Shown one piece after another: positions 1 through 6,490 of a DNA stretch of 6,576 nt (positions within the stretch are counted from its first letter, which is position 1; each line of letters begins with the position of its first letter). This DNA is from Clostridiales bacterium UBA8960 (lineage in GTDB: Bacteria; Bacillota; Clostridia; Peptostreptococcales; Acidaminobacteraceae): assembly GCA_003482695.1 (NCBI GenBank), contig DMYC01000202.1, positions 1 to 6,576 of the forward strand. The letters are read 5' to 3'. The notes under the pieces were generated by a model. That model did not search any database. It was not told the origin of the DNA and saw nothing but the letters and a program-made list of their open reading frames with translations. The position numbers and the translations under genes are program-made.

Positions 1-1
1 A

Positions 2-616
2 GTGACACTAGTAAGCGCTGAAGAGGCTTATGAGCGCATGTCAAACATTTTAGGTCAAGAAGCTAGAATTCTCAGTCAGTTTGACGAAAACCCTTTTGAA
101 ACCTATTTTGAGATCAATATAGAAATTGAAGAACTGGACGCGATTTTACTTAAGTTGGGGGAGAATAACCAGCTTGATTATATCAGGGACAACCGATCCG
201 TGCTTGAACAGATTGGGCGAATCGCCACTATCATCGGTGTGCTTGGGTTCGTAATGGTCTTTGCCGTAGGTGTATCGACGTTTATCATCACGTCACACAT
301 CATTAGAGAAGGTGTTCACAATCACAGAGATCAAATCAATACATTGCAGCTCTTAGGTGCACCTGACCGATTTATCCACATGCCTTTTTTTATAGAGGGT
401 GGTCTGATTACCATGACATCAGGGGTAATCGCTGCACTGATTTTTTATGCATTCGGATATCAGTTTGCCACTTTTGCAGCAGGCATTTTTCCGTTTTTAC
501 CTTCTGTGGACGGAACGGCCATCATGACCAGTGTAAGTTTGATTATATTGATTCTGGCGATTGTGCTTGGACTATTGGCAAGCTTGTTTGGCCTTAAAAT
601 GGTTAAGACGAAATAA
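2..616 (+). CDS. ftsX: Cell division protein FtsX, C-terminal part (5' end outside window)
   Basis: FtsX is the membrane subunit of the FtsEX complex. FtsEX is an ABC-transporter-like machine that transmits ATP hydrolysis by FtsE to cell-wall hydrolases at the septum. The visible 204 residues hold the end of the extracytoplasmic domain (about 1-70, including the family-like 'ENPFETYFEI' at 29-38). Three membrane segments follow at about 73-98, 131-152 and 173-197. The cytoplasmic loop between the first two contains the family signature (NHRDQINTLQLLGAPDRFI, 107-125, then MPFFIEGG). Full-length FtsX is about 300 residues with four membrane segments, so the N-terminus and TM1 are missing. The GTG at position 2 is probably an internal Val codon, since the frame is open to the left edge. 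The stop at 614-616 directly abuts a terminator, so ftsX is the last gene of its unit, presumably after ftsE. Identification rests on motif pattern and topology. Confidence 0.9.
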   Translation: MTLVSAEEAYERMSNILGQEARILSQFDENPFETYFEINIEIEELDAILLKLGENNQLDYIRDNRSVLEQIGRIATIIGVLGFVMVFAVGVSTFIITSHIIREGVHNHRDQINTLQLLGAPDRFIHMPFFIEGGLITMTSGVIAALIFYAFGYQFATFAAGIFPFLPSVDGTAIMTSVSLIILILAIVLGLLASLFGLKMVKTK

Positions 617-618
617 CA

Positions 619-659
619 AAAAGACTTTGACGGGTGATATAATGCCGTCAAAGTCTTTT
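619..659. terminator. Bidirectional intrinsic terminator between ftsX and prfC
   Basis: Perfect 15-bp inverted repeat: left arm 619-633, right arm 645-659, loop of 11 nt (634-644). The arm outer ends are A-rich on the left and T-rich on the right. A U-tract therefore follows the hairpin in both directions: 656-659 continuing into 661-667 on the plus strand, and the A-run at 618-622 read as U on the minus strand. It sits 2 nt after the ftsX stop and 1 nt beyond the prfC stop, so it can end both convergent transcripts. Confidence 0.92.
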
Positions 660-660
660 A

Positions 661-2256
661 TTATTTTCTCAAAGAAATCTCTTCAAGTTTGATCGTTTTA
701 TTACGTTCTTCAATCTGCCTTATGGACCAATCGTTTTGGAAGATCAGCACAGGATTGTCGTCTTCATCTTGAACGAGCATCGTATCCATGGTCATGGAGA
801 AGTTGCTACGGTCGAAATGATCCGTTTTAATCCATCTGACATAGCGATACGGCAATGATTCGATGATGACATCCACGCCATACTCGTTTTTTAGACGGTA
901 TTCGAGCACTTCGAATTGGAGTACGCCTACTACACCGACGATCAGCTCTTCAAGTCCGATGTTGGGTCTGCGATAGACTTGAATGCTTCCCTCTTCTGAC
1001 AGATGTTCAATTCCCTTGATAAACTGTTTTCTTTTAAGAGAATTTTTAGTGTACACCTTTGCGAAATGTTCAGGTGCAAAGACTGGAATTCCTTCATACT
1101 TAAGGTTTGAACCGTCTTCACAAAGTGTATCGCCGATTCTAAAAATACCAGGGTCGTGAAGCCCGATGATGTCGCCAGGATAAGCGGTCTCGACGACAAC
1201 TCGGTCCTGTGCCATGAATTGTTGAGGTTGTGCCAATCTGATTTTCTTATTCTCTTGAACATGTGTCACTTGCATGCCTTTTGTAAATTTACCTGAACAG
1301 ATTCTTAGAAAAGCGATTCTGTCTCGATGGGTCGGATTCATATTGGCCTGGATCTTAAAGATAAAACCGGAGAAATTTTCAGACTCAGGCTCAACCAAAC
1401 CGATGTCGCTCATTCTTGCTTCCGGTGGTGGCGTCAATTCAAGAAATGACCTTAAAAAAGGTTCTACACCGAAATTCGTGAGCGCTGAACCAAAGAACAC
1501 AGGGGTTAGTTCACCGCTAAGAATTTTATCAAGGTTAAAGGCATCTCCTGCATGATCGAGCAGTTCAAGGTCTTCAAGCAGTTTTTCACGCAAATCGCGA
1601 CCAAGAAGCTGGTCGAATTTAGGGTCGTTCAAATTCCCAGACTCAACACCCGCCATTTTTTGACCGTGATTGCTGTCGTCAAACAATTCGATTTGCTTTT
1701 TTTCACGGTTGTAAACGCCTTTAAAATGTTTATCGGATCCAATCGGCCAGTTCATAGGAAATGATCGGATGCCTAAACTATTTTCGATATCTTCAAGCAA
1801 TTCAAATGGGTCTCTACCTTGTCGGTCCATTTTATTGATGAAGGTAAAAATCGGAATCCCCCGCATTTTACAAACTTTAAAGAGTTTTTTCGTCTGACTT
1901 TCAACACCTTTTGAAGAATCGACTACCATGACAGCGCTGTCAGCTGCCATGAGCGTTCTATAAGTGTCCTCACTAAAATCCTGATGACCAGGTGTGTCGA
2001 GTATGTTGACACAATGATCCGCATAATTGAACTGCAGAACACTTGATGTGACAGAGATGCCTCTCTGCTTTTCGATTTCCATCCAGTCAGAAACAGCGTG
2101 CTTTTGTGACTTTCTAGATTTAACAGTGCCGGCTTCTCGAATGGCACCTCCATAGAGCAATAACTTTTCTGTCAAAGTCGTTTTACCCGCATCAGGGTGG
2201 GAAATGATCGCGAATGTACGACGTTTTTTAACTTCGTTCAAGATTTCTTGATTCAT
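661..2256 (-). CDS. prfC: Peptide chain release factor 3 (RF3), GTPase
   Basis: RF3 is a cytoplasmic translational GTPase that removes RF1/RF2 from the ribosome after peptide release. The 531-residue product matches the usual length (about 530). The G domain is complete: P-loop HPDAGKTT at 20-27, switch I region RGISVTSS at 65-72, switch II DTPGHQDF at 87-94, and NKMD at 141-144. The stretch from the P-loop through AGTVKSRKSQKHAVSDWMEI (43-61) is typical of RF3 and separates it from EF-G and LepA. The C-terminal half carries RF3-like beta-barrel domains (for example GVVGVLQFEVLEYRL). The ATG at 2256 is supported by AGAAGG at 2265-2270, 8 nt upstream, and by the conserved N-terminus 'VKKRRTFAIISHPDAGKTT'. 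It is monocistronic, with its own promoter and a terminator just after the stop. No truncation or missing catalytic residue was seen. Confidence 0.97.
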   Translation of the reverse strand: MNQEILNEVKKRRTFAIISHPDAGKTTLTEKLLLYGGAIREAGTVKSRKSQKHAVSDWMEIEKQRGISVTSSVLQFNYADHCVNILDTPGHQDFSEDTYRTLMAADSAVMVVDSSKGVESQTKKLFKVCKMRGIPIFTFINKMDRQGRDPFELLEDIENSLGIRSFPMNWPIGSDKHFKGVYNREKKQIELFDDSNHGQKMAGVESGNLNDPKFDQLLGRDLREKLLEDLELLDHAGDAFNLDKILSGELTPVFFGSALTNFGVEPFLRSFLELTPPPEARMSDIGLVEPESENFSGFIFKIQANMNPTHRDRIAFLRICSGKFTKGMQVTHVQENKKIRLAQPQQFMAQDRVVVETAYPGDIIGLHDPGIFRIGDTLCEDGSNLKYEGIPVFAPEHFAKVYTKNSLKRKQFIKGIEHLSEEGSIQVYRRPNIGLEELIVGVVGVLQFEVLEYRLKNEYGVDVIIESLPYRYVRWIKTDHFDRSNFSMTMDTMLVQDEDDNPVLIFQNDWSIRQIEERNKTIKLEEISLRK

Positions 2257-2280
2257 AATTACATCCTTCTTATTAAATAA

Positions 2281-2306
2281 TAAAATTCCGGTACATGCGA
2301 ATTTTA
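2281..2306 (-). repeat. Small A/T-rich hairpin in the prfC leader
   Basis: Inverted repeat with 8-bp arms: taaaattc at 2281-2288 and gaatttta at 2299-2306, with a 10-nt loop. It lies in the untranslated leader of prfC, about 10 nt upstream of the ribosome binding site. The stem is mostly A-U, so it is weak, and a regulatory role is only a possibility. Confidence 0.3.
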
Positions 2307-2335
2307 AAGCGTTCTCTAAAAAAACAGTCCAATAA

Positions 2336-2364
2336 ATTTTACATCATATGCCGTGACTAGTCAA
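2336..2364 (-). promoter_or_regulatory. Sigma-A promoter of prfC
   Basis: On the minus strand TTGACT (2364-2359) is followed by a 17-nt spacer and TAAAAT (2341-2336). Each hexamer matches the sigma-A consensus at 5 of 6 positions, and the spacing is optimal. Transcription should start near 2329, giving a leader of about 70 nt before the prfC ATG. A 10-bp palindrome overlaps the -35 box. Confidence 0.75.
2354..2363. repeat. Perfect 10-bp palindrome overlapping the prfC -35 box
   Basis: TGACTAGTCA is a perfect dyad. It covers most of the -35 hexamer of prfC and lies about 45-54 bp upstream of the predicted start of the divergent methyltransferase transcript. A dimeric regulator could bind it, but a single short palindrome can arise by chance. 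Confidence 0.35.
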
Positions 2365-2395
2365 TAAAACTCTAGCATAACGCCTTTGAATTCTA

Positions 2396-2401
2396 TATAA
2401 T
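2396..2401 (+). promoter_or_regulatory. -10 box of the methyltransferase promoter
   Basis: A perfect TATAAT lies at 2396-2401. The start point would be near 2408, about 30 nt before the ATG and 14 nt before the AGGAAAGGA ribosome binding site at 2422-2430. The -35 region is poor: ctagca at 2372-2377 with an 18-nt spacer matches only 3 of 6. There is no TGn extension, so the promoter may be weak or need an activator. Confidence 0.55.
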
Positions 2402-2437
2402 ATCAAAATAGATGAAGACGCAGGAAAGGATACCGAT

Positions 2438-3199
2438 ATGTCGAATGATGTGAACAAAGCAGCTTGGGATGAAGAACACCTAGATGCATGGATCGAGCGT
2501 TTTGGAACGCCAACAGTCTACGCGGAGAAGATAAAAAAAGACCCGTACACAATTTTAGGGCCTTTACGAACGCATTTTTGTGATGTGTCTGGAAAAAAAA
2601 TTTTGAATATAATGGGTTCCAATGGAAACAAGGCAGTCGCACTATCTTTACTCGGTGCAAACGTCACAATCGTCGACTTTTCAGAGTCGAATCAAATGTA
2701 TGCGATGCAATTGGCTGAGGCTGCGGGTGTATCGATCGACTATAAATGCATGGACGTTCTGGCATTCCAGGGAAAGGGAGATTTTGATCTCGCTTTCGCA
2801 GAAATGGGCATACTTCATTATTTTACCGATTTATCGCACTTTTATAACACCGTCTACACCGCCCTAATGGACGGTGGAGAATTCATCATTAGAGATTTTC
2901 ATCCCATCAGCACAAAGCTCATCTCGTCAAGAGGCACAACTGCAAAGGTTAGAAAGCACAAGATCGATGGTGATTACTTTTCAAAAGATTTGATCGAAAA
3001 AAATGTGTCATACAGTAAATATGCGGGCGAGTCTGATGTTGCACGTGTTTATCTGAGAAACTGGACTTTGGGTGAAATCGTCACAGAAGCAACACGTTGT
3101 GGGTTTAAAGTAAACGCCCTAATCGAAGAACCGAATTTATCCAGCGATGTCTTTGATAAGGGCATTCCTAAAACATTTGTATTGAAGTTATTCAAGTAA
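2438..3199 (+). CDS. Class I SAM-dependent methyltransferase, substrate unknown
   Basis: A 253-residue soluble protein with a Rossmann-type SAM-binding core. Motif I is the variant ILNIMGSNGNKA (55-66), in place of the usual (D/E)xGxGxG. Motif II is VTIVDFSESN (76-85), with acidic D80 expected to hold the SAM ribose. Further core elements are CMDVLAF (104-110, D106 near the adenine), FDLAFAEMGILHYFTDL (116-132) and LMDGGEFIIRDFHP (143-156). The N-terminal lid has a conserved-looking W-x7-W-x-ERFGTPTVYAEKIKKDP segment (10-36). The C-terminal region 205-232 (YLRNWTLGEIV...GFKV) resembles the usual end of small-molecule or uncharacterised methyltransferases. The ATG at 2438 is set by AAGGA at 2426-2430, 7 nt upstream. 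The gene appears to be transcribed alone. Its last 12 bp overlap the 3' end of the convergent ABC-F gene. The sequence does not reveal the methyl acceptor. Confidence 0.88.
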   Translation: MSNDVNKAAWDEEHLDAWIERFGTPTVYAEKIKKDPYTILGPLRTHFCDVSGKKILNIMGSNGNKAVALSLLGANVTIVDFSESNQMYAMQLAEAAGVSIDYKCMDVLAFQGKGDFDLAFAEMGILHYFTDLSHFYNTVYTALMDGGEFIIRDFHPISTKLISSRGTTAKVRKHKIDGDYFSKDLIEKNVSYSKYAGESDVARVYLRNWTLGEIVTEATRCGFKVNALIEEPNLSSDVFDKGIPKTFVLKLFK

Positions 3200-5080
3200 A
3201 CCAGCCGCTTTTTCCTGTAACAATTCCAGCAATTCCATTTTTTCAAGGAGTGCCATTTCAAGGGACTCTTTTTTTTCGCCCAGTTCGGTGAGTTTTGAAA
3301 AATCAGTGGCGTATTCAGCAAATGATTGTTCGATTTTGTCAAGCGCTTCTGAGAGCTGTGAGATTTCCTCTGGGAGCATTTCAAGGGCTTTGATCTCCTT
3401 GAAAGTCAGTTTTTCTTTTTTTAGTTTTGGTGTTTGTTTTACATATGGCTCACGTTCGATCTTCTTTTCGGATTTGAGCGGACTTTGCATCATTTCTTCC
3501 AGGTATTCGCTGTAGGAAATGATTTTTTGCACGATGACACCCTCCTCAAATGCGAACAGTTTGTCGCAGATGCGATCTAAGAAATAACGGTCGTGTGAGA
3601 CGCAGATGATAACGCCTTTAAAAGCGTCCAGGTAACTTTCAAAGACCTTCAATGTGTCCAAATCCAAATTGTTCGTGGGTTCATCAAGTAGCAGGACATT
3701 AGGTGAATCAATTAAAACGCTTAGCAATTGCAACCTTCTCTTTTCTCCACCGGACAGCTTGCCAATCGGCGTCCACTGCAGCTCAGAGGTGAATAAAAAC
3801 GTTTCCATGAGCTCAGAGGCACTAATTTTATAGCCGCTAGGCGTTTGGACATATTCGGCGATTTCCTTGATGTAATCTATGGCTCTTTGATCTAGGTTGT
3901 CAAAACCGTCAAAATCTTGGGTGAAATAACCAAATTTAACGGTTGATCCAATATCGATGACCCCTTCTGTCGGTGTCAAATGCCCAGAAATCAGATTCAT
4001 CAAAGTCGATTTTCCGACGCCATTGTCGCCGACGATACCGATGCGGTCATCTCCAGTGAAAAAATATTCGAAATCGTGAAATAGGCGTTTGTCTACAAAT
4101 GACATACCGAGTTTTTTAAGTTCAATGACTTTATTGCCAAGTCTACGATACCCCACCTCAATCTCTATCTCTCCATCTGACTCTGTTTTTATTTGATCTT
4201 CAAGTAGTTTGAACCGCTGAATGCGCGATTTGGCTTTAGTCCCTCTCGCTTGAACACCTGCTCTCATCCATGCCAACTCGCGTTTGTAGAGATTTTGTCT
4301 CTTTTGCTGCATGCTCGACTCAAGTGCGAGTCGCTCACTTTTCTTTTCGATATAATACTCGTAGTTACCAGTATACTCAAAGAGTTTTCCGCGCGTAAGT
4401 TCAATCGTTTTATTGACGATTCGATCGAGAAAATACCGGTCATGTGTAATCATTAAAAGCGCACCTTGACGCATTTTGAGATACTCTTCAAGCCAAATGA
4501 TCGTTTTGCTGTCCAAATGGTTGGTCGGTTCATCTAGAACGAGCAAATCACATGGAGAAACAAGGGCTTCTGCTAGTGCCAAGCGTTTTTTCTGTCCACC
4601 TGACAACGTATCCACAGTTGCATCTAAGTTGTCGATTCCCAACGCATTTAGAATCCCTTTTATCTGATATTCCAAATCGAATAGCTGTTTCGCAGTCATC
4701 TCCTCAGACAATCTATTGAATTTAGATTGAAGTGAGGCATCAAGTGGGTTAAGCTCTAAATCGTGTGATGCTTTTTCGTAATCTCTTATAATCGTCATCG
4801 ATTCGGAACTTGTGCTGAAAATCTGCTCAAGAACGGTTTGTGTGCCGATAAAGTTCTGCTCTTGTTCGAGATAGTTGATTTTAATGTTTTTTATGGACAT
4901 GATTTGACCATGATCTGGTTGTTCTTTTCCGACGATGATTTTCAGCAATGTGGATTTACCGGTTCCATTTATGCCGATCAGACCGATTTTGTCGCTTGAA
5001 TCGATGGAAAAATGGATTTGATCAAATAATTTGGTCATGCTGTAACTTTTTGTTAGTGCTTCAACCGTTAATAAATGCAT
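3188..5080 (-). CDS. yfmR: ABC-F family ATPase, YfmR/Uup type ribosome-associated factor
   Basis: ABC-F proteins have two fused ATPase domains and no membrane part. They bind the ribosomal E site and reposition the P-site tRNA. Domain 1 has Walker A GINGTGKST (36-44), signature LSGGQ (159-163), Walker B LLVLDE (179-184) and H213. Domain 2 has GDNGVGKST (351-359), LSGGE (442-446), LLLDEP (463-468) and H496. Both catalytic Glu residues, E184 and E467, are present, so it should be active. The linker (about 242-300) contains RELAWMRAGVQARGTKAKSR, typical of the Uup branch. The C-terminal part (about 555-630) is a charged predicted coiled coil, also an Uup/YfmR trait. The length (630) is close to B. 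subtilis YfmR as I remember it. The start is supported by GAAGGTG at 5088-5094, 7 nt upstream. Known for the family: YfmR works alongside EF-P against polyproline stalls. It diverges from pepP. Antibiotic-resistance ABC-F is less likely because of the linker type. Confidence 0.92.
   Translation of the reverse strand: MHLLTVEALTKSYSMTKLFDQIHFSIDSSDKIGLIGINGTGKSTLLKIIVGKEQPDHGQIMSIKNIKINYLEQEQNFIGTQTVLEQIFSTSSESMTIIRDYEKASHDLELNPLDASLQSKFNRLSEEMTAKQLFDLEYQIKGILNALGIDNLDATVDTLSGGQKKRLALAEALVSPCDLLVLDEPTNHLDSKTIIWLEEYLKMRQGALLMITHDRYFLDRIVNKTIELTRGKLFEYTGNYEYYIEKKSERLALESSMQQKRQNLYKRELAWMRAGVQARGTKAKSRIQRFKLLEDQIKTESDGEIEIEVGYRRLGNKVIELKKLGMSFVDKRLFHDFEYFFTGDDRIGIVGDNGVGKSTLMNLISGHLTPTEGVIDIGSTVKFGYFTQDFDGFDNLDQRAIDYIKEIAEYVQTPSGYKISASELMETFLFTSELQWTPIGKLSGGEKRRLQLLSVLIDSPNVLLLDEPTNNLDLDTLKVFESYLDAFKGVIICVSHDRYFLDRICDKLFAFEEGVIVQKIISYSEYLEEMMQSPLKSEKKIEREPYVKQTPKLKKEKLTFKEIKALEMLPEEISQLSEALDKIEQSFAEYATDFSKLTELGEKKESLEMALLEKMELLELLQEKAAGLLE
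3245..3276 (+). terminator. Candidate terminator of the methyltransferase gene, inside the ABC-F coding sequence
   Basis: On the plus strand the arm aaggagtgcc (3245-3254) pairs with gggactcttt (3262-3271). There is one G-G mismatch and one G-U pair, and the loop is 7 nt. Eight consecutive T run from 3269 to 3276. It starts 46 nt after the methyltransferase stop, and no other terminator is visible there. Because it lies within antisense coding DNA for a Lys/Glu-rich coiled coil, the T-run could be coincidental. Confidence 0.5.
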
Positions 5081-5119
5081 TTATTTTCACCTTCACGTTT
5101 ATTTAAAATTCCATCCTTT

Positions 5120-5128
5120 ATTCTAACA
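5120..5128 (-). promoter_or_regulatory. Extended -10 promoter of the ABC-F gene
   Basis: The minus strand reads TGT-TAGAAT from 5128 to 5120. This is an extended -10 element (TGn) with a 5/6 hexamer. The -35 position (5143-5148, TACTCT) is poor, as tolerated for extended -10 promoters. Predicted start near 5113, leaving a leader of about 33 nt. Confidence 0.5.
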
Positions 5129-5133
5129 TATTA

Positions 5134-5142
5134 TGCTAAAAT
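5134..5142 (+). promoter_or_regulatory. Extended -10 promoter of pepP
   Basis: TGC-TAAAAT at 5134-5142 is an extended -10 element with a 5/6 hexamer. The -35 position (tccttt, 5114-5119) is not recognisable. Predicted start near 5149, leaving a leader of about 33 nt to the ATG at 5182. Only 11 bp separate this -10 hexamer from that of the divergent ABC-F gene. Confidence 0.55.
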
Positions 5143-5181
5143 AGAGTAGTGAGACACGATCAAATATTCGGAGGATAAGAC

Positions 5182-6423
5182 ATGAAATCTCTATTTGAAG
5201 CACATCGATCCGCTCTTGAAAGTTTTCTTGAGGTTGGCGACATGGCCATCCTTTTTTCAGGAAAAGCACCAAAGAGCACTGCTGATGCCCATTACTCATT
5301 TTTGCCTAACAAGAATTTTTACTATTTCACAGGGTGTACAGAAGAACATTTTATTTTGGTTATGCTTAAGACAGATAAAGGCCTTGAAAGCACACTTTTC
5401 ATCGAAAAACCTGACTATGATGTTGAAAAATGGGTCGGTAGAAAATTGACGAGGGAAGCGGCCACTGAGGTGTCCGGCATTTTGGATGTTCAGTATATCG
5501 AATCGGCGATTTCGCATGTGGGAAAAGCCGTTTATAACGGAAAAGTGGAGCGTTTGTTCTTAGATCTTGAAAAACTGAATTGGGATGAAAACGATAGCCC
5601 TGCAGCCTCGTTTGCAGGTGAATTTTCAAAGCGCTACCCATTTGTCGCCATTAAGTCTTTGCACTTTATATTATCAGAACTTAGAGTGGTTAAATCAGAG
5701 GAGGAAATCGCATTTGTGCAAAAGGCGATTGATCTCACGCACAAGGGACTTGATGGTATTTTAGAGATGCTTAAACCTGGTGTGTTTGAATATCAAATTG
5801 AGGCTACATTCGCATACAAGACGCGTATGAATGGCGCAGAAAGGTGCTCTTTTGAAACGATCGCCGCTTCTGGTGGAGATGCAGTAATCCTTCACTACGT
5901 TGAAAACAGCAAAAAAGTATCGGATGGTGAGTTGGTTCTTCTTGATTTAGGGGCACAGTTTAAGCAGTATGCGGCCGATATTTCTAGAACTTATCCAGTG
6001 AACGGCAAATTCACAGAGAGACAAAAGGAGATATACAATATCGTGCTAAAAGCGCAGGAAACTGTGATAAGTGCGATGAAACCCGGTGTGCCTTATGAAG
6101 CGCTCAATAGAATCTGTCAAGAGACACTTACATCTGAACTCCTGCAAATCGGTCTGATCAAAGAGGCTTCAGAGCTTTCAAAGTATTATTACCACGGAGT
6201 CGGCCACTATTTAGGGCTCGATGTACATGATATAGGCAGCAGAAACGGGCTATTGAAACCTGGCATGATTTTGACTGTTGAACCGGGACTATACATCGCA
6301 GAGGAAGGTATCGGTATCCGAATCGAAGATGACGTGCTGATCACAGAAGCTGGAAACGAAGTGTTATCAAAGAATATCCCTAAAACGGTGGAAGCAATCG
6401 AAGCCATCATGGCGAATCGATAA
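5182..6423 (+). CDS. pepP: Xaa-Pro aminopeptidase (M24B family)
   Basis: This cytoplasmic dinuclear-metal aminopeptidase releases the N-terminal residue from peptides with proline in second position. The 413 residues comprise an N-terminal aminopeptidase P domain (about 4-135, including FLPNKNFYYFTGC at 40-52) and a C-terminal pita-bread catalytic domain (about 175-400). All five metal ligands of the family can be placed: D255 (LLDLG), D266 (AADISRTYP), H342 (HGVGHYLGLDVHD), E367 (TVEPGLYI) and E382 (IRIEDD). The supporting histidines H338 and H349 are also present. There is no signal peptide. The start is supported by GGAGGA at 5170-5175, 6 nt upstream. It is divergent from the ABC-F gene. 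No G/C-rich terminator follows the stop, so readthrough into the downstream T-box leader is possible. Prolidase (PepQ) is the main alternative, but the N-terminal domain and overall pattern favour PepP. Confidence 0.93.
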   Translation: MKSLFEAHRSALESFLEVGDMAILFSGKAPKSTADAHYSFLPNKNFYYFTGCTEEHFILVMLKTDKGLESTLFIEKPDYDVEKWVGRKLTREAATEVSGILDVQYIESAISHVGKAVYNGKVERLFLDLEKLNWDENDSPAASFAGEFSKRYPFVAIKSLHFILSELRVVKSEEEIAFVQKAIDLTHKGLDGILEMLKPGVFEYQIEATFAYKTRMNGAERCSFETIAASGGDAVILHYVENSKKVSDGELVLLDLGAQFKQYAADISRTYPVNGKFTERQKEIYNIVLKAQETVISAMKPGVPYEALNRICQETLTSELLQIGLIKEASELSKYYYHGVGHYLGLDVHDIGSRNGLLKPGMILTVEPGLYIAEEGIGIRIEDDVLITEAGNEVLSKNIPKTVEAIEAIMANR

Positions 6424-6429
6424 ATCAGA

Positions 6430-6484
6430 AAAATTAAAATATTTTAAAAAAACTATTGACAGTGTATACAAGAAAACTTATAAT
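6430..6484 (+). promoter_or_regulatory. Consensus sigma-A promoter with A/T-rich upstream element, driving the T-box leader
   Basis: A perfect TTGACA (6456-6461), a 17-nt spacer and a perfect TATAAT (6479-6484). The stretch 6430-6452 is almost pure A/T, includes the 14-bp palindrome ttaaaatattttaa (6434-6447), and lies where an UP element would contact RNA polymerase. The start should be near 6491. Such a strong constitutive promoter suits a gene controlled by attenuation after initiation. Confidence 0.93.
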
Positions 6485-6490
6485 CAGCTC

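Noticed and set aside
2..4. GTG at position 2 as the start of the left-hand gene
   Set aside because: The product lacks the N-terminus, first membrane segment and most of the extracytoplasmic domain of FtsX, and the frame is open to the edge. It is an internal codon of a gene cut by the window.
1274..1764. Two plus-strand open frames of 93 and 70 codons opposite prfC
   Set aside because: They lie entirely antisense to a well-conserved RF3 coding region, have no ribosome binding site that I can see, and resemble no protein I know.
4250..4667. Plus-strand open frames opposite the ABC-F gene
   Set aside because: They are antisense to the conserved ATPase domain 1 and linker. Their length is explained by coding constraint on the other strand.
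3188..5080. ABC-F gene as an antibiotic-resistance determinant
   Set aside because: The linker motif (RELAWMRAG...KAKSR), the C-terminal coiled coil and the length fit the housekeeping YfmR/Uup branch. No resistance or mobile context is present.
6434..6447. Palindrome ttaaaatattttaa as a terminator of pepP
   Set aside because: It is purely A/T, leaves no loop if fully paired, and has no U-run suited to termination. Its position fits an UP element of the following promoter better.
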